Of a stretch of 64,000 nucleotides of DNA, positions 44,141 to 52,736 are shown piece after piece. A model generated the notes under the pieces. It saw nothing but the letters and a program-made list of their open reading frames with translations. It was not told the DNA's origin and made no database searches. Within the stretch, counting starts at the first letter, position 1. Each line of letters starts with the position of its first letter. The stretch lies in contig JACPJW010000001.1 in NCBI GenBank assembly GCA_016187335.1, forward strand, positions 340,170 to 404,169. Reading direction: 5' to 3'. A program made the position numbers and the translations under genes. This DNA is from Candidatus Aenigmatarchaeota archaeon. Lineage in GTDB: Archaea; Aenigmatarchaeota; Aenigmatarchaeia; GW2011-AR5.

Positions 44141-45124
44141 TTAAAGATGCACATAGCCGTGCGGCGGTCTCCAGTCCCTTTCAGCAAGTCGGCCTGTTAA
44201 TCTTCCTTGGCGTAGTGCTTCTGTTTCGTCAAGTCTTCTTTTAACATAGTCCGTTTCTTCAAAACCACAAGCATTGTAAGCCTTCTGTGTAACTTCTAAG
44301 AATGCTCCAAGCCTGTTTTCATCAGGTCTCTTTGAAACAGTTTCGCGACCTGCCAGTTTCAGTGCAGCATCACCGGTTCCGACCAGGCTGAATCCTACGG
44401 AAGGACCGACGTAGAAAAAAGGACCAGCAATTATCCTGTCGCGTTGTCTTTGTACTATTCCACGCACGCTGTCTTTGACGCAAGACTCATAAATCATCAA
44501 TGCGCTTGCGCCATCTGGAACTCTAATTGGTCCCTGATTCACTATCCATAGTCTTCCGTCAGGTGCGATAACTTTTTCCCAATATTGATGAACATTTCCT
44601 TCACCCATAGGGTTAAGGGACATTCTCCAAGCATTAACGTAGCCGGAAGCATAAGGCATTTCATACGCATTTTCACATTTTCTCGTAGTTTCTGCAAGGT
44701 CAGTAAGCGTGGGTTTTCCGGCAAATCCCCATTTCGGCCATACGTTATTAACGGAATAAGCAAGATTCGTCGATGGCGGGCGTAGTGGCTTTGAGCTTAA
44801 AATTTGGTAAGCCTCTTCATCTCCAGGAGGCAGGCTCATTACCATTCTGATTTCTTCAGGTTTCAGTGCGAACGCCCTTGCCACTTCTTCAGGCGCCATT
44901 CTTAATGCTCGGTCAATTACATACAAACTTGTTTCGTAAAGTCTGAAGTCACGTTTTCTCTCTTGCTCAAGCATCCTTTGGATTTTTTCTTCGGTGAGAA
45001 AACGATAGTCAGGACGTTCCTCAATTTCCGAAAGGCTTCTTCGTTCGTATTGAACCAAGGGCCTTAGATCCTGTAGAGGGGTTCTGAGCAATTCAGATAG
45101 TTTAGGATGAGTACCAACAGACAT
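44141..45124 (-). CDS. Unrecognised orphan with palindromic operator, 327 residues
   Basis: No domain recognised. N-terminal charged helices (RRSLSEIEERPDYRFLTEEK), then a Trp-rich beta-like part (NNVWPKWGFAGKPTLTD, QYWEKVIAPDGRLWIVNQG) and GIVQRQRDRIIAGPFFYVGP. Site 3 of the shared operator overlaps its start codon. Largest of the three orphans with this operator. Confidence 0.5.
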   Translation of the reverse strand: MSVGTHPKLSELLRTPLQDLRPLVQYERRSLSEIEERPDYRFLTEEKIQRMLEQERKRDFRLYETSLYVIDRALRMAPEEVARAFALKPEEIRMVMSLPPGDEEAYQILSSKPLRPPSTNLAYSVNNVWPKWGFAGKPTLTDLAETTRKCENAYEMPYASGYVNAWRMSLNPMGEGNVHQYWEKVIAPDGRLWIVNQGPIRVPDGASALMIYESCVKDSVRGIVQRQRDRIIAGPFFYVGPSVGFSLVGTGDAALKLAGRETVSKRPDENRLGAFLEVTQKAYNACGFEETDYVKRRLDETEALRQGRLTGRLAERDWRPPHGYVHL

Positions 45125-45157
45125 ATACTACTTTATAGTAACACTAATATTTAAAGA
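45124..45157 (-). promoter_or_regulatory. TATA box and palindromic operator, site 3
   Basis: Reading the minus strand: TCTTTAAATATTAG, then GTTACTA-TAAAG-TAGTATA (45142 down to 45124), whose last bases include the A of the start codon. TATA-to-operator layout matches sites 1 and 2. Confidence 0.65.
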
Positions 45158-45184
45158 TAACACCTTTAAAAACAAGAAACACAT

Positions 45185-45616
45185 TTACCCGACGTATTCC
45201 TGGCCTTCTTCCTTTGTCTTGACCATGGGAAACGAAATAGGCGGCGGAAGCCTCAGCTCCATGGCGATATCAATGCCCTTTGACAGGCATTTGCGGAAAA
45301 CAGCGTTAAGAACTTCCACGGCGAGATCGTCGTTTATTTTCTTTTCCTTTTTCCATTTGTTCAGGATGTTTTTCGCGTCTATGCTCTGGTACAGAACCTC
45401 GCCGGTGAATTCTATCTTTCCGATATCGGGCTCGTATTTTGTTTCAAAGGAAAACGCGAATGAGATGACATCGTCCATCCCTATCATGTTCACGTCTTTC
45501 TTTTCAATACCGGCTATTTTCGGGGTTGAATTTATGTTTATATTGACGTTCCCCCTGGGCATTTTATCGCTTATTTCAGCGTTAACTGAATTTATGTTAA
45601 GTCCTATGATAGGCAC
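45185..45616 (-). CDS. Conserved-looking archaeal protein, 143 residues
   Basis: Reads IGLNINSVNAEISDKMPRG, then GKIEFTGEVLYQ and VLNAVFRKCLSKGIDIAMEL and PPPISFP. Pattern of a long beta-sheet followed by a helix and a Pro-rich end resembles the SecB-like proteins of some archaea, but I cannot confirm this. Confidence 0.55.
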   Translation of the reverse strand: MPIIGLNINSVNAEISDKMPRGNVNININSTPKIAGIEKKDVNMIGMDDVISFAFSFETKYEPDIGKIEFTGEVLYQSIDAKNILNKWKKEKKINDDLAVEVLNAVFRKCLSKGIDIAMELRLPPPISFPMVKTKEEGQEYVG

Positions 45617-45686
45617 GAAATCACCAACAACAAAACAATCCGCGCAAACATTTAAATACGAAATCCGTTATTACTAACGTGGTTGT

Positions 45687-46217
45687 ATGAAAGTCCTTTT
45701 ACTGCTTGCTGAAGGATTCTCCGAAATTGACGCTTTCACGGTCGTTGACGTCTTAAGGAGGTCCGGAGTTGATGTTGAGACCTGCGGCCTTGCTTCTTCA
45801 TCAGTCACAGGAGCCAGAAAAACCAAAATTCTTGCCGACAAAAAACTGGAGGCCGTCAATCACGACGATTACGATATCCTTGTTATTCCGGGAGGCCCTG
45901 GGTATAAAAACCTTATTAACAGCTCAGCTGTGATAAAAATAATAAAAGCGTTTGACACCCAAAAGAAATACATCGCGGCGATGTGCGAATCGCCGGTGGT
46001 TCTTGCGAAAGCAGGAATAATAAGCGACAAGATAGTCACGGTTTATTCAGGCCTTGAGCAGCAGGTCCCAAGGCCCAGGAACGCAAGGGTCATAGTCGCA
46101 GGAAACGTAATAACTTGCCGTTCGCCTTCGGCGGCCGCGGATTTCGCGTTAAAACTGGTTGAGATAGCTGTAGGAAAGAAAGCAGCGCTGAAAACAAAGC
46201 AGGAGTTGTTTGCATGA
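45687..46217 (+). CDS. DJ-1/PfpI family protein
   Basis: 176 residues. Nucleophile Cys100 in AAMCESPVVLAKAG, Glu13 in EGFSEIDA and IPGGPGYKNL. Members are deglycases, chaperones or proteases; reaction not known here. Upstream of a winged-helix gene with a 4-base overlap. Confidence 0.88.
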   Translation: MKVLLLLAEGFSEIDAFTVVDVLRRSGVDVETCGLASSSVTGARKTKILADKKLEAVNHDDYDILVIPGGPGYKNLINSSAVIKIIKAFDTQKKYIAAMCESPVVLAKAGIISDKIVTVYSGLEQQVPRPRNARVIVAGNVITCRSPSAAADFALKLVEIAVGKKAALKTKQELFA

Positions 46218-46441
46218 ATCTGAGCCCGCTAGAAAGGAAATTCCTGGAAATGGTTGCAAAAAACCAGTTGATTACGAAAAACGAGCTGAAAACAAAGCTG
46301 AATATAGACGGCTCGGCGCTGGACACGGCCGCATCCGGGCTTGTCAGCAAAAGGCTTGTGGCAACCGTCAGCCCCGTGGGCTCCACTTGTTATGCGATAA
46401 CGCAGCACGGGACGCGTTTGCTTGAACAACTAAACGAATAA
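46214..46441 (+). CDS. Winged-helix protein, 75 residues
   Basis: LSPLERKFLEMVAKNQLITK, then LKTKLNIDGSALDTAASGLV and KRLVATVSPVGSTCYAIT: helix-turn-helix plus wing. ATGA overlap with the DJ-1 gene, so co-translated. Possibly regulates that operon. Confidence 0.65.
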   Translation: MNLSPLERKFLEMVAKNQLITKNELKTKLNIDGSALDTAASGLVSKRLVATVSPVGSTCYAITQHGTRLLEQLNE

Positions 46442-46495
46442 TTCCGTTCTTTGGCAATACTTCTTTAATAGTTTTTCCCAATTAACGTAACTGAC

Positions 46496-46583
46496 AGCCC
46501 CATGGTGTAGAGATAAACCGCATTATGGTCAAGCATGATTGCCTCTGGAGCAATAGACCCAGGTTCGAATCCTGGTGGGGCTA
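46496..46583 (+). tRNA. tRNA-Gln(CTG) with a 15-nt D-arm intron
   Basis: Acceptor AGCCCCA pairs TGGGGCT, anticodon stem ATTGC/GCAAT with loop CTCTGGA (anticodon CTG), T-arm CCAGG-TTCGAAT-CCTGG, discriminator A, no encoded CCA. The D-arm is 15 nt too long; removing AGATAAACCGCATTA (46511-46525) restores GTGT-AGTGGTCAA-GCAT. Cleavage AG|A and TA|T, with GTGT pairing an intronic GCAT, fits a relaxed bulge-helix-bulge. Position 15/16. Mature length 73. Confidence 0.85.
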
Positions 46584-46585
46584 TT

Positions 46586-47087
46586 ATGAAACTGCTGATG
46601 AAATTGCGGGATGAGGATATAGAGCTCGGTTCCAAAAAACAAAAGAAGCCGAAGCAACGCTTTGCTGCACGGGCTGTTTTGTTTAATGGAGATAAAATTG
46701 CCCTGCTTCATGTAACGAAACAGAAATATCATAAGCTTCCCAGAGGCGGCATGAAAGGAAAAGAAAAAAATAAAAGGCGCGCTTTTCAGGGAAATCATGG
46801 AAGAAACCGGATGCAAAATAAAAGTGATTTCAGAAGTAGGGAAAATCATTGAGCACAGAACGCATATGAATTTACTCCAGACATCCTACTGCTATATTGC
46901 AAAAGTAACAGAAAAGAGGCAGGAAAAATTTGACAAAGGAGAAGTAAAGCACGGATTCAAGCTTGGATGGGTTGAAATAGATTTTGCAGCAAAAATACTC
47001 AAAAAGGAAAAGCCGCAGGATTACGAGGGCAGATTTATTGTTCTCAGGGACCTGAAATTCATTGAAACTGCCGAAGGAATGATGTGA
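46586..47087 (+). pseudogene. NUDIX hydrolase, one-base frameshift in an A7 run
   Basis: Begins MKLLMKLRDEDIELG, 2 bases after the tRNA-Gln end. In frame 1 the NUDIX box starts as KLPRGGMKGKEK and fails; in the next frame it continues as ALFREIMEETGCKI (REIMEETG of the box). Removing one A from the seven at 46764-46770 gives GGMKGKEKIKGALFREIMEETG, a complete box apart from Arg at a usual Gly. The C-terminal part runs to 47087. Predicted Nudix nucleotide hydrolase if intact; error, slippage or decay are all possible. Confidence 0.7.
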
Positions 47088-47539
47088 TTGCAATGAACAT
47101 TGAAAAGAAGCGCCTGTTCGCGCTGTTTATCATAGGGACATTCATTTTGTCTACGATAGCCTTTGTGTTTGTAGGCCTTGCAGGAAGGGCACCTGAGCAG
47201 GAACGGCAGAAAGCAAAGACACTCACGTCTTATGTTATTGCTGAGGATGTAGACAGCGCTACAGAAGCAGAATACGTGAGCAGGGGATACACTTTCCTGA
47301 AGTTTTATTATAATGAAACGGCGCCTTTATTTCTGGACGGTCTTCCCTCAGCAATGATGGCCGGCAATGATATGCAGCTTTTTGTTTTGAAGATTCGCGA
47401 CACGCAGAATTATGCCAGAATTGTGAACGTCCAGAATGATGTTGAGCTGAAGAATCTAACGGAAGAAAACATAACCAACGAGCTTTGCATCAGGCTTATC
47501 GTCACGCCATTGGAATGCAGCCTCAGGAATGTCTCTTAA
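47084..47539 (+). CDS. Membrane-anchored unknown protein, 151 residues
   Basis: N-terminal membrane helix (LFALFIIGTFILSTIAFVFVG) and a mostly extracytoplasmic domain with FLKFYYNETAPLF and two Cys near the end. A second in-frame ATG at 47093 (MNIEKKRL) is equally possible. No family recognised. Confidence 0.55.
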   Translation: MIAMNIEKKRLFALFIIGTFILSTIAFVFVGLAGRAPEQERQKAKTLTSYVIAEDVDSATEAEYVSRGYTFLKFYYNETAPLFLDGLPSAMMAGNDMQLFVLKIRDTQNYARIVNVQNDVELKNLTEENITNELCIRLIVTPLECSLRNVS

Positions 47540-47633
47540 TGTCATCTTTGAACCTTTTCAGTGTTTTCGGGATATCATTTTCATTCACCTTCAGCAGCCT
47601 GCTCAGCTCTTTCAGTATTCTTCTCTCATCCAT
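47523..47633 (-). CDS. Small charged protein overlapping the alaS 3' end
   Basis: 36 residues, MDERRILKELSRLLKVNEND followed by a basic end. Begins 8 bases inside the alaS end, so could be translationally coupled. Its stop falls inside the convergent gene end. No further evidence that it is expressed. Confidence 0.35.
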   Translation of the reverse strand: MDERRILKELSRLLKVNENDIPKTLKRFKDDIKRHS

Positions 47634-50328
47634 GCAGATCCCTCTTTAGTTTTTCAATGGCATCGTCCAGAATTTCTTTTTTTGCCCCGAAGCCCTGCGC
47701 AAGATAAGGCGACCCGCCGCCTTTGCCGCCGAGATTTTTGCACAATTCTGAAACAAGCTTACCTGCATTTATTTCCGTGTTTTTCCCGGCGGATGCAAAG
47801 ACATCTATCCTTTCATTTACGCCGAATAAAATTAGAACTCGGTTGTCATTTGAAAGCTTCTTTGATATGGCATGAAGATTTTTTGCATCGCCAGGAATTT
47901 TCTCTATTAACATACCTTTCACGAACTTATTTTCCAACTCCTTTATCAGCAATTCAGCGCTTTTTTCTGATGATTTGATTTCTTCCTTTCTCAGGTTCTT
48001 CCATTTTTCAAAAAGTTCTTTGGCAGATTCTATTACTTCTGGACCCTTTACACCAAGTATATTTTCCACTTCGCTGAGCAGCCTTCTCTTTTCTTCAATA
48101 TATTGCTCGGCGCGCCTTCCTGCAACAATGGTTATCCTTACAACGCCGTCCTGTATGCGCTCTGTCGACGTTACCAGTATCCTGCCCACTTCTTCAGTGC
48201 TGGAACAGTGAGTGCCGCCGCACGCCTCAGCATCAATAGTGGTTTTTCCATCGGTAATTTCTATTATCCGCAGATATTTTTCAGGAACAACGCCGCCTTG
48301 GTAAATGCGCATCCCGTAAATTCTTTCGGCCTCGGTGCGAGGCAAGACTTTCTTGTTTACTTTCATCTTCTTCGCGGCAATTTCATTGGCAATCTTCTCT
48401 ATTTTTTCAACCTGTTCATCTGTAAGGGCTTCGTAATGCGTTACGTCAAGGTGGGCTTTTTCCCTGGTTTTTGCAGAGCCTGACTGCCACACATGGCTGC
48501 CTAGAACGCTTCTTGCGGCTGCATTTATCAGATGGATTGAAGTGTGGTGCTTCATATGCTGCTCGCGGACAGCCCAGTCGATTTCTCCTGAAACGGTGTC
48601 ACCTGCCTTGAAATTTACCTTATCTAATTTGTGGACAACAACGCCGCCGATTTTCTGGACATCGTAGACTTCACAGCCGTTTATTTTACCCGTGTCTGCG
48701 GCCTGACCGCCGCCTTCAGGATAGAAAAGGGTCTTGTCAAGGATTACGTTGTTATCAATTATTTTCAGAACATTCCCGGAAAATTTAGTTTCCCTGGGAT
48801 TATCATAGAAAAGCAGCTTTGTTGGTTCAATTCCTTCGACATTTAGTCCTTCTTTTAATTCTTCTTTTGCTTCTGCTTTTTCTGTCATATGTTTCTCGGA
48901 TATTTCTGAATAAAAATCAGGAGGAACAGAAATGGCGATGCCATTTTCTTTTGCTGCTTCCTCGACCAGTTCAGGGGTCACGCCATGCGATTCATAGAGC
49001 ATGATAAGGTTTTTTGTGTCCAGTTTACCTTTGGCAATATGGGTTTCTACCAGTTTTCTGCTTTTCTTCTTCGTTTCACGGAATCTTCTATTTTCTACGT
49101 CCAGTATTTTTTCCAGCTCCGGCAGAGATCCCGAGAGGCGGGGATTAAAGTCCTTCAGTTCCTTGGCATGCATTCTGCATACATCAAACAGATCTATGTC
49201 AAAAGAGAATTCGTCAATAAAGCCCAGAGACCTGCGCAACACGACCCTGAGATTGTATCCACCGCCTACGTTGCTCGGCAGGGCGCCGTCGGTGACTGCG
49301 TACAAAAGCGTTTTGCTGTGGTCGGCTATTGCGTATACAGCTTCCACAGGCCTTGTTATGCGAAGCAGTTCTTCCACGCTCATATCAAGATGGTCTGCTA
49401 TTTTTTCCTTGGCTTTCTTGATGTCTGTTACCTCATCAAGATTTAGGCCGGCAGATATTTTTGCGTAGTCCATAAAGAACTTCTTGTCGTAATCAACCAG
49501 TTTCTTTAATTTTTTCATAACAGCGCCAAAGACAGCGTCATAGTATGTAGGTGTTCCCTGAGAGAACCACGCAAATCTTTCAAGCCCCGCACCCATGTCT
49601 ATGACTTTTTCTTTCATATGGTTATAATTTTCCGGAGTCCCCACAAATTCAGTGAAAACTGCGTTGCCCAGCTCAAGCCCGCGAACGTAGTATTCCAAAG
49701 AGTAGCCGAAGGCATTAGGGCCCAGCCAGACGTCCTCAACGAAATTTATTTCCTCTTCCGCAATTTTGAAAACTTTTGTGAGCAGCTCGAAATCAAGTTC
49801 AATGCACCTGTCTTTCCAGTAGCCGTTCTTACCATCGTATATGGAGTGCTGCCCTATCATGACGAAATTGGTGCCATGACGCCCGGTAACGCCGGTATTG
49901 GGAATGTCGTTGAAACGCAGGCATTGCTGCGGTATTATCAGCGGGTTCGCGGGCATCTCAAAAACAGTTCTGCCGCCTACGCTGCGCTGGAACGCGATGA
50001 TGCTTGCTATAGTGAAATACAAACCCGGGAACCAGCGGCACACAACAGGATAGGAAGGTACAGACGCATGCCCGTTCTTCACGAAGAATTTCTCGATGTC
50101 GCGCCATGTCTGGATGTACGAGCGCTTCTTCGTAAGGTTTTTTCCTATAAATCCGTAGATTTCACACGGCGGGTTTGGGCATACTTCCCTGTCCTGCAGT
50201 GTCCAGAAATTGTTGCCGCAGTTTTTGCACTGTTTTCTGACAAAGCCGCGCTCTTTGAACGTTTCAACTAAATAGTATTTCTCGTATTCCTCGGAGAATT
50301 TTTTCTTCAGTTTTTCTTTTGGCGTCAT
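47626..50328 (-). CDS. alaS: Alanyl-tRNA synthetase (archaeal type)
   Basis: 900 residues. Archaeal N-terminal zinc-like motif CKNCGNNFW with CPNPPCEIYGFIG, class II catalytic core (RWFPGLYFTIASIIAFQRSVGG, PNTGVTGRHG), editing domain HHTSIHLINAAAR and CGGTHCSSTEEVG, and C-Ala region to the end. Charges tRNA-Ala and edits Ser/Gly. Confidence 0.95.
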   Translation of the reverse strand: MTPKEKLKKKFSEEYEKYYLVETFKERGFVRKQCKNCGNNFWTLQDREVCPNPPCEIYGFIGKNLTKKRSYIQTWRDIEKFFVKNGHASVPSYPVVCRWFPGLYFTIASIIAFQRSVGGRTVFEMPANPLIIPQQCLRFNDIPNTGVTGRHGTNFVMIGQHSIYDGKNGYWKDRCIELDFELLTKVFKIAEEEINFVEDVWLGPNAFGYSLEYYVRGLELGNAVFTEFVGTPENYNHMKEKVIDMGAGLERFAWFSQGTPTYYDAVFGAVMKKLKKLVDYDKKFFMDYAKISAGLNLDEVTDIKKAKEKIADHLDMSVEELLRITRPVEAVYAIADHSKTLLYAVTDGALPSNVGGGYNLRVVLRRSLGFIDEFSFDIDLFDVCRMHAKELKDFNPRLSGSLPELEKILDVENRRFRETKKKSRKLVETHIAKGKLDTKNLIMLYESHGVTPELVEEAAKENGIAISVPPDFYSEISEKHMTEKAEAKEELKEGLNVEGIEPTKLLFYDNPRETKFSGNVLKIIDNNVILDKTLFYPEGGGQAADTGKINGCEVYDVQKIGGVVVHKLDKVNFKAGDTVSGEIDWAVREQHMKHHTSIHLINAAARSVLGSHVWQSGSAKTREKAHLDVTHYEALTDEQVEKIEKIANEIAAKKMKVNKKVLPRTEAERIYGMRIYQGGVVPEKYLRIIEITDGKTTIDAEACGGTHCSSTEEVGRILVTSTERIQDGVVRITIVAGRRAEQYIEEKRRLLSEVENILGVKGPEVIESAKELFEKWKNLRKEEIKSSEKSAELLIKELENKFVKGMLIEKIPGDAKNLHAISKKLSNDNRVLILFGVNERIDVFASAGKNTEINAGKLVSELCKNLGGKGGGSPYLAQGFGAKKEILDDAIEKLKRDLHG

Positions 50329-50855
50329 TTAGGATCAACACGAATCAATTGAGGACTGAACAGTAAGTGATTTCTCAATTTTTGAATGCCTTTGGATATT
50401 ATTTTTTTCTCCACACGTTTTATTTTTCCGTCCCAAGGATCGTATAGTTTATACTTACCTGCATTTTCATCTATCAGGACAATATAGTGAGGATAATGAA
50501 CATTATTTTGGAAAACAAAACAATCCAAGTATAAAATTACAGGCCCGTATTTTAGATTCTTTGACACAAAGTCAAGATTTATTTTGGCATGAACCAAGTC
50601 TATTTTTTTATTAAATTTAATTTTTGACCACGAGCTAAAAAGCGTCTTGCTCTCTAGAAATAGTTTTAATTTTCTATTATATTTCCTGGTAAAATATTCA
50701 AGGTGACCTAATGCGAAACTATTTTTGGAAAACCTCAGGCTGTAGTTTATGACTTTTAGTTCCCTATTTTTCGTCGGTTTTATTTTAACTGAGTAAAAAA
50801 GAGCGCATGCTAAACATGTTTCATAAGTTGTTTGCCTATAGAATCTTGAAGTCAT
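50325..50855 (-). CDS. C39-like cysteine protease fold protein
   Basis: 176 residues. Cys14 in QTTYETCLACALF, His123 in YPHYIVLIDE and Asp139 in YKLYDPWDG match the Cys-His-Asp triad layout of C39-like peptidases. No export signal or transporter partner. Strongly AT-rich. Starts 4 bases inside the alaS end region, on the same strand as alaS, so it is read before it. Confidence 0.6.
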   Translation of the reverse strand: MTSRFYRQTTYETCLACALFYSVKIKPTKNRELKVINYSLRFSKNSFALGHLEYFTRKYNRKLKLFLESKTLFSSWSKIKFNKKIDLVHAKINLDFVSKNLKYGPVILYLDCFVFQNNVHYPHYIVLIDENAGKYKLYDPWDGKIKRVEKKIISKGIQKLRNHLLFSPQLIRVDPK

Positions 50856-50856
50856 A

Positions 50857-51534
50857 TTACCACTCAGCTTCAGGATTATCTTTGTTAATCAAAAATCTTT
50901 GCGTAGTCGCCCCGCAGAATTTCCGGACGAGCAAATCAAGCTCTTCCGTCGCTGTCTCTACCATATTGTCGAATCCCTCCAGAACTATGACTGTGTTTTC
51001 CGTGTTCTCGGTCAGCTTTGTCTTGTCGGATTCTCTCCAGTTCCAGCGCCTGCAAAGAACATTGCCGGCATCGTCGCAATAAATTACCTCGCCTTTATAG
51101 GGATTCTCCCGGCTTTCAGAGTTCAGAGGCACGAATGTTTCATCGCCTTCGGCAAATCTGAGATAAATATTTCCTTCTATCTTGTCGAGGTCTTCGCCGC
51201 CTGCAGGAATAACATATTTCAGGGAGATAAAATTGTACAGATCAACTGTCTTGTTGATGTGAGGAATATCCCGCCCTTTCAGGACGCTCCTTATCAATGC
51301 TTCCGCAGAAGACCTGTAGTCGCTGGGTTTTGAACCAAACGACGAATAAATTTTCCTCCAGGAAGAAATTGACGGGTGCTGTAACAGGCCAGATTTTATC
51401 GAACCCCGGATTTCTTTCAAAAGCATGCTTATTTCCTGGTTCTCGCCATTGTTGTCGATGCCCGCAGCTACGATTACTCCTATCCTGACGTTAGGATATT
51501 TTTGAAGCAGCTCCTCAGAAACAACTAATTTCAT
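50857..51534 (-). CDS. B3/B4-domain protein (aminoacyl-tRNA editing-like)
   Basis: 225 residues. IRGSIKSGLLQHPSISSWRK, KGRDIPHINKTVDLYNFISL, and IPAGGEDLDKIEGNIYLRFA are the B3/B4 signature (PheRS beta-like editing domain, COG3382). Stand-alone members are thought to hydrolyse mischarged tRNA. Immediately upstream of the C39-like gene. Confidence 0.85.
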   Translation of the reverse strand: MKLVVSEELLQKYPNVRIGVIVAAGIDNNGENQEISMLLKEIRGSIKSGLLQHPSISSWRKIYSSFGSKPSDYRSSAEALIRSVLKGRDIPHINKTVDLYNFISLKYVIPAGGEDLDKIEGNIYLRFAEGDETFVPLNSESRENPYKGEVIYCDDAGNVLCRRWNWRESDKTKLTENTENTVIVLEGFDNMVETATEELDLLVRKFCGATTQRFLINKDNPEAEW

Positions 51535-51598
51535 CAGTATACCTACTAATAATTAGAAAAACGGCTTTAAAAAAAGCAGGAAAATTCTGCAAGAATTT

Positions 51599-51904
51599 TC
51601 AGCCGAACAATGAAGCAAGTCCGGACGCCGCTTCCTCTGCCTTCTTCTCAAGGTCTTCCTCAGGCTCCTTCTTTTCCTCAGTTGCAGCAGGAGCTCCGGC
51701 TGTAGGCGCAGCTGCGACAGCAACAGGCATCGCCGCCTTGCTTATTACCTCGTCGATATTGACGCCTTCCAGTGCAGCTACCAGTGCCTTTACCTTGGCC
51801 TCGTCCGGCTGCTCGCCTGCAGCTTGGACAACTTTCTTCACGTTGTCCTCATTAACAGGCTTGCCAGCGGAATGAAGCAGCAGTGCGCTGTATACGTAGT
51901 TCAT
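51599..51904 (-). CDS. rpl12: Ribosomal protein L12 (P1)
   Basis: 101 residues: [20 protein letters not shown], Ala-rich hinge, [19 protein letters not shown] end, the archaeal P1/L12 stalk pattern. Last gene of the L1-L10-L12 run. Confidence 0.95.
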   Translation of the reverse strand: MNYVYSALLLHSAGKPVNEDNVKKVVQAAGEQPDEAKVKALVAALEGVNIDEVISKAAMPVAVAAAPTAGAPAATEEKKEPEEDLEKKAEEAASGLASLFG

Positions 51905-51907
51905 TTT

Positions 51908-52732
51908 TTAGCCTCCTATTTGTTCAAATGATTTTGATTCTCTGACTGCTTTGAGCAGCAGTTCATTGATGAATTCTTTCTCAAGTATGTTCGCTTCTAT
52001 GCAAAGTGATCTGGTTTCAATGTACGCTTTTTGCAGTATCATTTCCATTGTGAGCTTTGTCGGATATACCGTGTTCACAGATAAATTGACTGCCCTGTGA
52101 ACACACTGGATCAGTTCGCCCGTATACCATGACTGGTCTATATCAAGAACATCCTTTGTGTATACAGTCCCGCTTTCATAAGACGCAACGAGGTCAAGGC
52201 CTATTTCCATAGGCTCCATTTTGAGCATGTTGAAAACGTTGACCATGTCTTCCGTTATCCTTTCACCGGCCTTTGCCACAAGCTTATCCTGCATGACAGC
52301 TATCTTGCCGGCCTGCACCGAGGTTTTCAGGCCTATCTTCTGCAGCGATGATATGGCAGGCCCGGGCGGCAGCGGCGTCGGGCCCTTAGGTATGACAATG
52401 TCGGACGGCGCAATGTCCCCGGCTTTTGCAGGCGCCGGCGACCTTGACTCTTTGAGTATTTTGTACAGACGGAAAGGATTGTCGTTGCTGAGGATGAGCG
52501 CAGGTTCCCCTTGTATTTTTTCCTTCAGGCTGCTTAAACCGGACTTTTCAAGGGCCCTGACAATCATGCTTTTCTTGCTCATCTTTATCACTGCTGATTC
52601 GCGCAAGGAGATCCTTATTTTCTGGAGTTGCCTGGCCGGAAGCTTGTGCATGTTAAGAATGCCCATAACAGAGTATTCCTTTATCAGGCGCGCAATTTCT
52701 TCAACTTCTTCAGGTTTTTTTGCCTTCAGCAT
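51908..52732 (-). CDS. rpl10: Ribosomal protein uL10 (P0)
   Basis: 274 residues from MLKAKKPEEVEEIARLIKEY. Contains KIRISLRESAVIKMSKKSMI and QAGKIAVMQDKLVAKAGERI; C-terminal helices bind L12 dimers. Lacks a long acidic end. Start at 52732 chosen because GGTGA precedes; it overlaps the L1 stop by none. Stalk base. Confidence 0.93.
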   Translation of the reverse strand: MLKAKKPEEVEEIARLIKEYSVMGILNMHKLPARQLQKIRISLRESAVIKMSKKSMIVRALEKSGLSSLKEKIQGEPALILSNDNPFRLYKILKESRSPAPAKAGDIAPSDIVIPKGPTPLPPGPAISSLQKIGLKTSVQAGKIAVMQDKLVAKAGERITEDMVNVFNMLKMEPMEIGLDLVASYESGTVYTKDVLDIDQSWYTGELIQCVHRAVNLSVNTVYPTKLTMEMILQKAYIETRSLCIEANILEKEFINELLLKAVRESKSFEQIGG

Positions 52733-52736
52733 GGAA

